26,302 nucleotides of DNA, from the NCBI GenBank assembly GCA_964551295.1, contig CAZKDJ010000039.1, forward strand, positions 1 to 26,302. The letters run 5' to 3'. The stretch comes from JAFGED01 sp964551295. GTDB lineage: Bacteria; Chloroflexota; Anaerolineae; B4-G1. Under the pieces are notes generated by a model. That model was not told the DNA's origin. It saw only the letters and a program-made list of their open reading frames with translations, and ran no database searches. How positions within the stretch are numbered: the stretch's first letter is position 1; each line of letters opens with the position of its first letter. Both the position numbers and the translations under genes were made by a program. Shown here piece by piece: positions 1-6,531 of the stretch.

Positions 1-8
1 GATACAGT

Positions 9-45
9 TTACCACATTCCTTCACCACTGTGGAGATGTGGGTAA
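9..45. repeat. Imperfect hairpin ahead of first small gene
   Basis: The arm TTACCACAT (9-17) pairs with ATGTGGGTAA (36-45) with one bulged base. A short CCAC/TGG pairing sits inside the loop. It lies 13 bases before the first ORF. There is no T-run, so it does not look like an intrinsic terminator. It may be an mRNA leader structure or the tail of an upstream element cut by the window edge. Chance cannot be excluded. Confidence 0.25.
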
Positions 46-58
46 TAGATAGCTCGCA

Positions 59-301
59 ATGGGCTTGACACGCGCGTTTCGCTTGCAGGCACTCCACTAC
101 CTCAGCACTTTGGCTTTTGCGATAATGTGGATATGGACTGGAGGAGAACTTCTGTTTGGCTCACGGGAAGCATTATCAGGCGGTAATCGAGAACTGAGCA
201 GGTGGATAGGGTGTGGCCGTATAGCCGGTGCGTGGTTCATTCTGGCAGGCATTGGATTCATATTTGCCACTATCTGTGCAATAGTGCTACAGCTTCGATA
301 G
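59..301 (+). CDS. Small two-helix membrane protein, unrecognised
   Basis: This 80-residue ORF encodes two clear hydrophobic segments, at about residues 15-35 and 54-78. They are separated by a polar loop containing RELSRW, and an Arg-containing N-terminus precedes helix 1. That pattern suits a small inner-membrane protein. I do not recognise the family. No convincing Shine-Dalgarno sequence precedes the ATG, so the start is uncertain. Overlapping ORFs in other frames lack this organised hydrophobicity and look like shadows. It lies 121 bases upstream of the subtilisin-like protease and may be transcribed with it, but nothing shows a functional link. Confidence 0.5.
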   Translation: MGLTRAFRLQALHYLSTLAFAIMWIWTGGELLFGSREALSGGNRELSRWIGCGRIAGAWFILAGIGFIFATICAIVLQLR

Positions 302-367
302 ATAAGGTAATAGCAACAGGGATACCAAACACTAGATCGCAAGAGAGGCGCAATATACCACTCGCAC

Positions 368-381
368 GTGAGCGTGCTCAC
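368..381. promoter_or_regulatory. Palindrome upstream of the S8 protease (possible operator)
   Basis: GTGAGC-GT-GCTCAC is a perfect inverted repeat with 6-base arms and a 2-base centre. It lies 41 bases before the protease start codon, in the 121-base gap that otherwise holds nothing recognisable. Symmetry of this size fits a dimeric repressor site, but no matching regulator or clear promoter boxes were identified nearby. Confidence 0.25.
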
Positions 382-422
382 TCCATCTTATCCCAAGGTA
401 ATCATAGCCGAGGTCTAGACCG

Positions 423-3400
423 ATGAATCCTCCCTCCACCAAATTTGTCACGGCGCTGATCATAGCGCTGATGCTACTAAGCCTGGTGTGGGCGCTGCTA
501 GCTCAAGCCGCATCACCTGACCTCATCTCGCCGCCGGCAGCCCCGCCACAAGCAAGCGACACGGCCGAGCCCGTCCGCCTGATCTGGGTCAGCGTGCTCG
601 CCTCGCCCGACGCGGCGCTGGACCACCTCTTCGTCGGGCAGGTCTACCGCCGCACGATGGGCGGCTTTCAGCGCATCGCCGGGCACGTGCGCGCCTCCGC
701 CCTGCCGGCCCTGGCGCGCCAGCCGGGCGTGATCCACGTCCCCATCGGCGACCCGCCGCCCGCGCCTCCGGTCATTTCGGGCGGAGCCCGAAATGACTTG
801 GCAATTCCCGGCTTCACCGGGAATTGCCACCAGTCAGTCGCCGACTTGACTCACGACAGCGAACCAGCAAGCGTCTCAAGCACGCAGCCGCTGGACACCG
901 CTCCCGAAGGCTGGTACGAGAACGACACCCAGGGCGTGCGCGAGACGTGGAACACGTTGGGCGTCACGGGCACCGGCGTGACCATCGCCGTGCTCGACTC
1001 CGGCGTCGATTTCGGCAACCCGGCGCTGGCCGGCCGCTACGCCGTCCAACCCGACACCGTGTCCGGCCCTCAGGCCTACGCCGGCTGGCCCATCGCCTTC
1101 GACGACCGCTCGCTGTCCGAGTACCTGAGCCAGCCAAGTCAATCCTGGCCTGCTAACTGGGGCTGGTACGTCAACGCCAGTCACGCGATCACCGGTACCG
1201 GCCCGTTCACCTTCACCCACCCCCTGAGCCCGACCCACGTGTGCACCGCCACCGGCACCAGCCAGTCCGACCGCTACCTGCTGGGCTACCATCCCGACAG
1301 CGCGCTCGACTATGCGCCCGTGCTGGTGGCCGACGAGACCGTCAGCGGCACGTACGACGCCGCTTACATGGACTTGAACTACGACGGCACTTTCGAGACC
1401 AGGATGGACAAGGACGACCCCGTCGGCACGCTCGACCGCACCGGCGACGGCGTGCCCGACGTCTCGGTGGGAATGCTGTACTGGATCGCCGACGGCGTGA
1501 ATCCGTCACCCGGCGCCGAGGCGGTTTATGGCTCAGGTGCGCCCGTTCCGGCCGCCGGAACGCTCTTGGCCTTTATGATTGATACGACCGTCGAGAGGGG
1601 CGGGGGACACGGCACGATGTGTGCCGGAACGGCGGTGGGGTACGACGGCGGCGTCTTTACGCCTAACAGCCAAGTGGCATCCTTCTACGATCCCGCCATC
1701 TACGGCCCGCTGGTACAGGGACCGGCGCCGGGGGCCAGGGTGATCGCCATGGGCAACGTCTACGCCGAGGTGATGTCGGATGCCTGGTACTCGTTCACCG
1801 TGCTGGGGTACGATGGGGAGCCCGGCACCGGCGACGAGCCGCAGATCGTCACGCTGAGCTTTGGCAGCGGCGAGGTGGACAACGACACCTGGGACTGGGA
1901 GTCGCGCTACCTGACCCATCTCAACCTGACGTATGGGGCCGACTCTCCACTCTTCATCCAATCGGCGGGGAACGGCGGCCCGGGCTATGGCACGCTGATC
2001 CCGCCCAAGGCCGCTACGGGTCTGGTCGTCGGCGGCTCGCTGCAGTACGGCACATACAACGCCTGGGGCATCTCGGAGACGGTGAGCGCGCCGTCGCGCG
2101 TCAACTTTGGCGACGTGGCCCCTTTCTCCGGCCGCGGCCCCGGCGCCGACGGGACGCGGGTCGTCGACCTGGTGGCCAACGGTATGCTGGGCACCGGGGC
2201 CTATCCGCTCAACTCTTCCCGGGTGCCGGAGGGAACGCGAGGATACGTCAACTGGCGGGGCACCAGCCGCAGCGCGCCGGTAGTGGGCGGGATGGCCGCG
2301 CTGGTCAGCCAGGGCTTTTACCAGGCTAACGGCCATCTTCCCACTTACCAGGAACTGCATCTGCTGCTGACCAACGGCGCTCGCGACCTGGGATACGACC
2401 CACTGGTACAGGGGGCCGGGCAGGCAAACGCCTTCCGCGCCACCCAGTCAGCGATGGGTCAGTACGGCACGACCATCGATCCGCCGCAGGCCGTGGCGGG
2501 CGACTTTCGCGGAGAGCGCTATCCCTCGTTTGCGGCAGGGCTCTCACGGGGGCAGATCCAGACGCTTACCTTCACCGTGGCCAATTCCAGCAGTGTGCCG
2601 ATCACGGTCGAGATGAGCGCGCAGCATCTGGTGGAGATGGCCCGCTACACGGCCACCATCGACACGCTGCACGACACCGCCACCAACTATGGCAGCGGCG
2701 CGCCCGACTATGCGCTCGACCTCACCGGCTGGGTGACGTCTCATCCCGACGCCGATCTGATGGTCGTGCGCATGACCGAACCTTTCGAGCATTTTGACGC
2801 CGTGCCCCCCACCCCGCCGGACCCGCGCAATAGCTGGCGTTTGATGGCCTACAACTGGTGGGATGACGGCGACGGCGCGTGGTGGACCGACGGCAACGGG
2901 GACAGTCGTATAGATTGGCCTGATGAACTGGACGGCAGCGACGAGTGGATGCGCTTCAGCCATAGCGACCTGGGCACCGGCAGCGTGTACTCGAACGGCA
3001 CGCAGCAAAAGGTGCGCGTCGGTCGACCCTACACCCGATCTCTCGGCGCCGGTTCGGGCGGCGTCTGGGCGGGGGCGGCCCACATCACCCGCGGTGGCGA
3101 CGATAACAGCACCAGCCTGGCTTTCGAGGTCATCTTTTACCGGCGCGTCGACTGGAACGCGGTGACGCTCTCGGCCGAGCGCCTCACCCTGGCGGCAGGC
3201 ACCCAGGCCACCTTCCAGGCCACGGTGGTTGTACCGGCCGACGCCGATCACGGCCTGCACCAGGGAATCATCGCCATCACCGACACAGGCCGGATCGACG
3301 TGAATACCACCTACCGCCCGCACAGGACGAGCATCCCCCTGACCTGGCAGGTATGGCCCGATGCAGAGACTGGATTCACGCTGGGCGGCACGTCCCGCGC

Positions 3401-3863
3401 CGGCACACTCTACGACAACGGCTGGATCGGTGGCGGCTTTGGCTGGCAGGTCAAAGAGAGCGGCGACTGGCGCTTTTACGGCTTTGACCTCCAGGATCCG
3501 CCGGAGGGCAGCGCCATCCTGGTGCACAACGTGTGGAAGGATGCCCCCACCGACATTGACACGCTGATCTTTGGGCCGACTGCCGACGAGTTCTCCACGG
3601 CGGACCCCGCCTGGTTCGGGCCGCACGGCCTGGATCGGGTTGGGGGAACCACGCGCACCGGCACGGCAGGCGCGTGGGAGTTTTCGACCACGACCGGCAA
3701 AACGGAAGACTGGGCAACCGCGCCCGCTCAAGATGGACTCCACGTACTGGCCCATCAGGCTATTCTACTTGGTGGACATCAGAGCACGGTACCATTCACC
3801 ACCACGGTGGGCCTGCTCACTCGGACACAATACCTGCCGATCGTATTGCGCGGCGACGAGTGA
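423..3863 (+). CDS. Secreted subtilisin-like serine protease (peptidase family S8)
   Basis: A 1146-residue extracellular endopeptidase. Residues 1-30 form a signal peptide. Residues about 50-110 resemble an I9-type propeptide. The catalytic domain shows Asp192 (IAVLDSGVDFG), His396 (GGGHGTMCAGT), the oxyanion Asn517 (SAGNGG) and Ser615 (GTSRSAPVVGG), so the triad is complete. Roughly 200 residues separate Asp and His, far more than in classical subtilisins. This insert contains two Asp-rich, possibly calcium-binding stretches (DLNYDG and DRTGDG). After the catalytic domain come several beta-rich, FN3-like regions (about 690-1130). The protein ends in a Tyr-Leu-Pro-Ile-Val-Leu-Arg motif six codons or so before the stop. 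GAGGT at 410-414 supports the ATG. Residues 117-136 are encoded by two perfect palindromes that look inserted in frame. The likely role is degradation of external protein or processing of surface proteins. The S8 assignment is firm; the substrate is unknown. Confidence 0.95.
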   Translation: MNPPSTKFVTALIIALMLLSLVWALLAQAASPDLISPPAAPPQASDTAEPVRLIWVSVLASPDAALDHLFVGQVYRRTMGGFQRIAGHVRASALPALARQPGVIHVPIGDPPPAPPVISGGARNDLAIPGFTGNCHQSVADLTHDSEPASVSSTQPLDTAPEGWYENDTQGVRETWNTLGVTGTGVTIAVLDSGVDFGNPALAGRYAVQPDTVSGPQAYAGWPIAFDDRSLSEYLSQPSQSWPANWGWYVNASHAITGTGPFTFTHPLSPTHVCTATGTSQSDRYLLGYHPDSALDYAPVLVADETVSGTYDAAYMDLNYDGTFETRMDKDDPVGTLDRTGDGVPDVSVGMLYWIADGVNPSPGAEAVYGSGAPVPAAGTLLAFMIDTTVERGGGHGTMCAGTAVGYDGGVFTPNSQVASFYDPAIYGPLVQGPAPGARVIAMGNVYAEVMSDAWYSFTVLGYDGEPGTGDEPQIVTLSFGSGEVDNDTWDWESRYLTHLNLTYGADSPLFIQSAGNGGPGYGTLIPPKAATGLVVGGSLQYGTYNAWGISETVSAPSRVNFGDVAPFSGRGPGADGTRVVDLVANGMLGTGAYPLNSSRVPEGTRGYVNWRGTSRSAPVVGGMAALVSQGFYQANGHLPTYQELHLLLTNGARDLGYDPLVQGAGQANAFRATQSAMGQYGTTIDPPQAVAGDFRGERYPSFAAGLSRGQIQTLTFTVANSSSVPITVEMSAQHLVEMARYTATIDTLHDTATNYGSGAPDYALDLTGWVTSHPDADLMVVRMTEPFEHFDAVPPTPPDPRNSWRLMAYNWWDDGDGAWWTDGNGDSRIDWPDELDGSDEWMRFSHSDLGTGSVYSNGTQQKVRVGRPYTRSLGAGSGGVWAGAAHITRGGDDNSTSLAFEVIFYRRVDWNAVTLSAERLTLAAGTQATFQATVVVPADADHGLHQGIIAITDTGRIDVNTTYRPHRTSIPLTWQVWPDAETGFTLGGTSRAGTLYDNGWIGGGFGWQVKESGDWRFYGFDLQDPPEGSAILVHNVWKDAPTDIDTLIFGPTADEFSTADPAWFGPHGLDRVGGTTRTGTAGAWEFSTTTGKTEDWATAPAQDGLHVLAHQAILLGGHQSTVPFTTTVGLLTRTQYLPIVLRGDE
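771..797. repeat. Perfect palindrome inside the S8 protease gene (first of two)
   Basis: GTCATTTCGGGC (771-782) and GCCCGAAATGAC (786-797) are exact reverse complements separated by GGA. The 12-base-pair stem lies within the coding sequence and encodes residues 117-125 of the protease, between the propeptide-like region and the catalytic domain. It resembles a miniature palindromic element tolerated in a linker rather than a normal coding signal. Confidence 0.8.
799..829. repeat. Perfect palindrome inside the S8 protease gene (second of two)
   Basis: TGGCAATTCCCGG (799-811) and CCGGGAATTGCCA (817-829) are exact reverse complements around a CTTCA loop, giving a 13-base-pair stem. It starts one base after the first palindrome ends, so the pair forms a twin-hairpin block of about 59 bases that keeps the reading frame open. 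Confidence 0.8.
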
Positions 3864-3880
3864 CACAGGCTAAACCCTTG

Positions 3881-3910
3881 AGCCGGGCACCTCGTACTTT
3901 TGACCCGGCT
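3881..3910. repeat. Inverted repeat after the S8 protease
   Basis: AGCCGGG (3881-3887) and CCCGGCT (3904-3910) form a 7-base-pair GC-rich stem 18 bases after the protease stop codon. No U-tract follows it (the next bases are GAAAATAGG). It may be a weak or factor-assisted 3' end, or a 3' mRNA stabiliser. It is not a canonical intrinsic terminator. Confidence 0.3.
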
Positions 3911-3932
3911 GAAAATAGGACAATTGTACTAT

Positions 3933-3961
3933 TTGCACTCCGCTATGCATTCTGATACAAT
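3933..3961 (+). promoter_or_regulatory. Sigma70-type promoter for the small surface protein gene
   Basis: TTGCAC (3933-3938) and TACAAT (3956-3961) are separated by exactly 17 bases, close to the bacterial housekeeping consensus. A second -10-like TATAAT lies at 3968-3973 but has no matching -35. Transcription from the first pair would begin near 3968, giving a leader of about 75 bases before the ATG at 4044. Confidence 0.6.
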
Positions 3962-4043
3962 ATGGTGTATAATAAGAACAGCATCGCGAGTTAGGATTCA
4001 ATCAGCCTAGCGTCTTGTCCAATCTTAATGAGGGAGGTACATC

Positions 4044-4544
4044 ATGAGGAAAAAGCTATTATTCGCCTTGGCAACTGCGCTGGTTGCAACGCTGATCGTC
4101 GCCGCGCCCGCCTTCGCTTGGACCAGTGTTTACGGCCAGTGCATTGACAGTGGTACGCTGCAAGGGTGGGCATACGGCGGTACTGTCACGGTCTATGGCG
4201 ATGTTACAGCAGGCGCCATCGCAAGTGGTTCCCTTGCAGCGGATGGGATGTTCAGCATAGCATTACCCCCAGAGCCGCTCGCAGACAACACGCTTTACAT
4301 CGTGATCACATATACCAGCGGGCCACTAGGTACCCCAGGGACCTACATAGAAACAATTCCCGACATCCCCACCGGAATCGGCTACAATATGGGCTACGTC
4401 AAGACCGACACAGGCCCCAACGCCGTAACCCTAGTGCAAGCCAACACCAAATCGCCCAACGTGTGGCTACCGGCGCTGGCGATCGTCGCGCTGGTCGGTG
4501 TGGGTGGTGTAATACTCTTGCTCCGCAGACGGCGGGTCGCATAG
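4044..4544 (+). CDS. Small secreted protein with C-terminal membrane anchor
   Basis: This 166-residue protein has a textbook signal peptide (MRKK, hydrophobic core, likely cleavage after APAFA near residue 26). A beta-rich body follows (residues about 27-135), whose SGTLQGWAYGGTVTVYGDV stretch resembles a small Ig-like or carboxypeptidase-regulatory fold. It ends in one hydrophobic helix (about 139-160) and a terminal RRRR cluster. The helix-plus-basic tail should hold the C-terminus in the membrane with the body outside, and has the general form of a sorting or retention signal. GGGAGG just before the ATG is a strong ribosome-binding site. The gene has its own promoter and no partner enzyme next to it. 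I do not recognise the family. Confidence 0.85.
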   Translation: MRKKLLFALATALVATLIVAAPAFAWTSVYGQCIDSGTLQGWAYGGTVTVYGDVTAGAIASGSLAADGMFSIALPPEPLADNTLYIVITYTSGPLGTPGTYIETIPDIPTGIGYNMGYVKTDTGPNAVTLVQANTKSPNVWLPALAIVALVGVGGVILLLRRRRVA

Positions 4545-4683
4545 ATCAAAGATTTTGGCCAAAGATAGATAACCGAGTGACCGACGGGCGCGTACAACTG
4601 GCAGCCTCTTGACCTCGGGTCTTTGGTCCGCGTTTGTGGCGGGTTGCAGAAAAGATTTTTCGCAATTCCTGTAATTTCTGTTG

Positions 4684-4689
4684 TATAAT
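4684..4689 (+). promoter_or_regulatory. Consensus -10 box upstream of the RiPP-like ORF
   Basis: TATAAT is a perfect -10 hexamer. The expected -35 position (around 4660-4666) reads only TCGCAAT, so the promoter is either activator-dependent or weak. The strong hairpin begins 12 bases downstream, so a transcript from here would start almost directly with that stem. Confidence 0.4.
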
Positions 4690-4700
4690 GGACCTCAACA

Positions 4701-4740
4701 GGGGAGCGGTGGTTTAACGCCAAATTGCGCACTGCTCCCC
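4701..4740 (+). other. Stable hairpin at the presumed 5' end of the leader
   Basis: GGGGAGCGGTG (4701-4711) pairs with CACTGCTCCCC (4730-4740) over 11 base pairs, one of them G-U, around an 18-base loop. No T-run follows, so this is not an intrinsic terminator. At the start of a transcript it would protect the mRNA from 5' decay or serve as a regulatory structure. Confidence 0.5.
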
Positions 4741-4863
4741 TACATCCAAATTGGGCGGGATCCCTCTCACAAGCACAGAACTTTTGCGCTTGTCTTCCCC
4801 AATATCCCCCCACCATAAGTTATCCGGCACAAGCAGCACAATCAAAACAAATGGGAGGTAGAA

Positions 4864-4977
4864 ATGTACGAGAGCAACAATTACACAACACCCGATATCA
4901 TCTACGAAGGGGAACTGGAGGTGCAGGCCGGGAGCCCCGTGGGCCTGCCGGTGTGGGACGAGTTGGAGGAGTGGTAA
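4864..4977 (+). CDS. 37-residue RiPP-like precursor peptide (lasso-type leader pattern)
   Basis: This short ORF has a near-ideal ribosome-binding site (GGGAGGT, 4853-4859). Its peptide carries YTTPDIIYEGELEV at residues 7-20. That matches the Y-x2-P-x-(L/I)-x3-G spacing (Tyr7, Pro10, Ile12, Gly16) of lasso-peptide leaders bound by RRE domains. In that register the lasso consensus Thr at -2 is Ala22, and the core would start at Ser24: SPVGLPVWDELEEW, 14 residues. Asp32 then falls at core position 9, the right place for a nine-residue macrolactam ring. Ser at +1 and Ala at -2 are departures from the usual Gly and Thr. No RRE protein, leader peptidase or cyclase lies in the window, though an S24/S26 peptidase fusion sits about 4.4 kb downstream. 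Alternatives are another RRE-dependent peptide class or a non-modified small peptide. The ORF is likely real; the lasso reading is inference. Confidence 0.6.
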   Translation: MYESNNYTTPDIIYEGELEVQAGSPVGLPVWDELEEW

Positions 4978-5061
4978 AAACAAAGAGCAAACTACAAACC
5001 CAAAACTTGACGCAGGGTAAATCTGTAAGGACTAGAGCTAATATCAAAAAGGAGGCTGAAT

Positions 5062-6399
5062 ATGCACCCCAAGCTAACACGTATTGTAGCACTGATCGTG
5101 GCATCGGTTCTCATCGTCGCAATCATATCACATAGCGCCGTAGCCGCAACGATACAGATCGACAATTTTACAAATACAACCCTGAGCTCTCCCCTCTCCA
5201 TTACCTCGGGAAGCACGAGTGCGGTAGATAGCCCCATCACTGGCGCAATTGACAACGTTCGCGATCTGTCCTTAACGCACGTGAGCGGTTCTGGCGCCGT
5301 TTCTCTTGGCGTGGATACAACGACAGAAGGATATCTCGCCTTTGCCTCGGCACCCAACGTCGAAGGCAACTTTACATGCCGATGGGATGGCAATGCAGCC
5401 GGTAGCACCCCCAGCTTGAACGAGGATCTCAGCGACTCAGGCATCAACGATGGATTCATCATCTCTATATATGCCGACCAAATTGGATGGCAAATGCAGA
5501 TCGATGTCAGAGACCAGGCTGACACAACCACCGCATCCTACTCTTTTACAGAAAATGAAGACATCCGTGGCACAGGGCGCATTTACTACATCCCCTTTGC
5601 AAGCTTTAGCAATTCCACCGTGCTAACGAGCGGCAATGTGGGGTATATAGAGCTAACTATAACCGGTGTCGATGACCTTGATCTGACTGTAGATTTTTTT
5701 GATAGTGTGAACCTTCAGGATAACTTGATGGATCTAGGAGACCTGCCAGCGAGTTATGGGGTGACCACGTTGGCAAACAACGGCGCTGGCCATCTTAATC
5801 CCGGCACAGGCACTCAGTTGGGACCAACCGTGGATTCGGAACCAGATGGCCAACCAGACGCCAACGCACAAGGGGACGATCCTGGTGGAGTTGGCGACGA
5901 AGACGGCGTCGCTTTTACCGGCAACTGGGCCAGCGGCACTGGCTATGTGACAGTCAACGTCAGCGGTGGGCGTGGATGCTTGTCAGCTTGGCTTGATTGG
6001 AATAATGGTACTTACGTCATTAATCCTGACGGCGACTTTGGCGATCTATTGGAAAAGATCATCGACAATCAACCGGTCAACCCTGGCGCAAACAACTTTA
6101 CGTTCCCTATCGCCGATCCGAGCAGTGCCACATTGTATGCTCGATTCCGACTGGTTCCTGATCGAGATAACGACGGTGTTTGCGGCGATCAGGATTCCTT
6201 ATATGTGACAAGCTTGGCCGACGGCGGCGAAGTAGAAGATTATGAGATCAACTTTACACCCACCGCTATCACCCTCAGTGATGTTGCCACACAGCCAAAT
6301 CACATCTGGCTAGTAGTAGCAGCTACATGCATCATCTTGCTCGGCGCTGGCACGGCAACCTTCCTCATCCTGCGCAAGCACCGCAAGGCACAAATCTAG
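5062..6399 (+). CDS. GEVED-domain surface protein with C-terminal anchor
   Basis: A 445-residue secreted protein. Residues 1-29 are a signal peptide. The first half (about 30-220) is a beta-rich domain I do not recognise. Residues about 225-398 form a GEVED-type domain: it opens with LGDLPASYG, contains DSEPDGQPDANAQGDD and DEDGVAF, and closes with the diagnostic GGEVEDYEI at residues 388-396. Such domains occur in large bacterial adhesin-like surface proteins and their Asp-rich loops probably bind calcium. A hydrophobic helix (about 412-436) and a basic tail (RKHRKAQI) anchor the C-terminus. AAGGAGG before the ATG is a strong ribosome-binding site. It lies 84 bases after the small RiPP-like ORF with no terminator between them, so the two may share a transcript. 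A perfect hairpin terminator follows. Confidence 0.93.
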   Translation: MHPKLTRIVALIVASVLIVAIISHSAVAATIQIDNFTNTTLSSPLSITSGSTSAVDSPITGAIDNVRDLSLTHVSGSGAVSLGVDTTTEGYLAFASAPNVEGNFTCRWDGNAAGSTPSLNEDLSDSGINDGFIISIYADQIGWQMQIDVRDQADTTTASYSFTENEDIRGTGRIYYIPFASFSNSTVLTSGNVGYIELTITGVDDLDLTVDFFDSVNLQDNLMDLGDLPASYGVTTLANNGAGHLNPGTGTQLGPTVDSEPDGQPDANAQGDDPGGVGDEDGVAFTGNWASGTGYVTVNVSGGRGCLSAWLDWNNGTYVINPDGDFGDLLEKIIDNQPVNPGANNFTFPIADPSSATLYARFRLVPDRDNDGVCGDQDSLYVTSLADGGEVEDYEINFTPTAITLSDVATQPNHIWLVVAATCIILLGAGTATFLILRKHRKAQI

Positions 6400-6418
6400 C
6401 TTCACGCACAGCACATGC

Positions 6419-6453
6419 AAGCGGGCCTCGTCCGAAGGACGAGGCCCGCTTTT
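6419..6453 (+). terminator. Intrinsic terminator after the GEVED protein gene
   Basis: AAGCGGGCCTCGTCC (6419-6433) and GGACGAGGCCCGCTT (6437-6451) form a perfect 15-base-pair stem with a GAA loop, followed by a TTTT run. It starts 20 bases after the stop codon and just ahead of the promoter for the next operon. Confidence 0.9.
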
Positions 6454-6455
6454 GC

Positions 6456-6484
6456 TTGCCTCCCGGCCAAGAACGTGCTATGAT
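6456..6484 (+). promoter_or_regulatory. Sigma70-type promoter of the C25 protease operon
   Basis: TTGCCT (6456-6461) and TATGAT (6479-6484) are separated by 17 bases. They sit right after the terminator and 47 bases before the ATG of the first C25 protease gene. A weaker alternative, TTGGGA (6485-6490) with TACAAT (6507-6512) at a 16-base spacing, lies just downstream. Confidence 0.55.
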
Positions 6485-6531
6485 TTGGGAGTAAGACAAA
6501 CCTCTTTACAATCGCCAATGGAGAGAAACCC

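Larger units (their letters stand above)
4545..4863 (+). other. 319-base leader region ahead of the RiPP-like ORF
   Basis: No gene is seen here on either strand. It contains TATAAT at 4684-4689 without a good -35, a strong hairpin at 4701-4740, and a possible nested stem (TTGGG 4751-4755 with CCCAA 4798-4802, CAAGC 4770-4774 with GCTTG 4788-4792). It ends in the ribosome-binding site GGGAGGT (4853-4859). If transcription starts near 4696, the 5' leader is about 168 bases, long enough to hold a regulatory structure. No known riboswitch class was recognised. Confidence 0.4.

Noticed and set aside
202..426. 74-residue + strand ORF overlapping the first small gene and the S8 start
   Set aside because: It lacks any organised hydrophobicity or motif, has no ribosome-binding site, and overlaps the more convincing two-helix protein.
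2544..3755. 403-residue - strand ORF within the S8 gene
   Set aside because: It is an antisense shadow of a GC-rich coding region, with low-complexity Gly/Ala/Arg composition and no domain.
4725..5135. 136-residue + strand ORF across the RiPP-like region
   Set aside because: It runs through both ribosome-binding sites and the start of the GEVED gene in another frame, and its composition is that of noise. The short ORF at 4864 has a far better start.
6419..6453. Hairpin considered as an attachment site or mobile element end
   Set aside because: The GC-rich perfect stem, short loop, T-run and position after a stop codon fit an intrinsic terminator.
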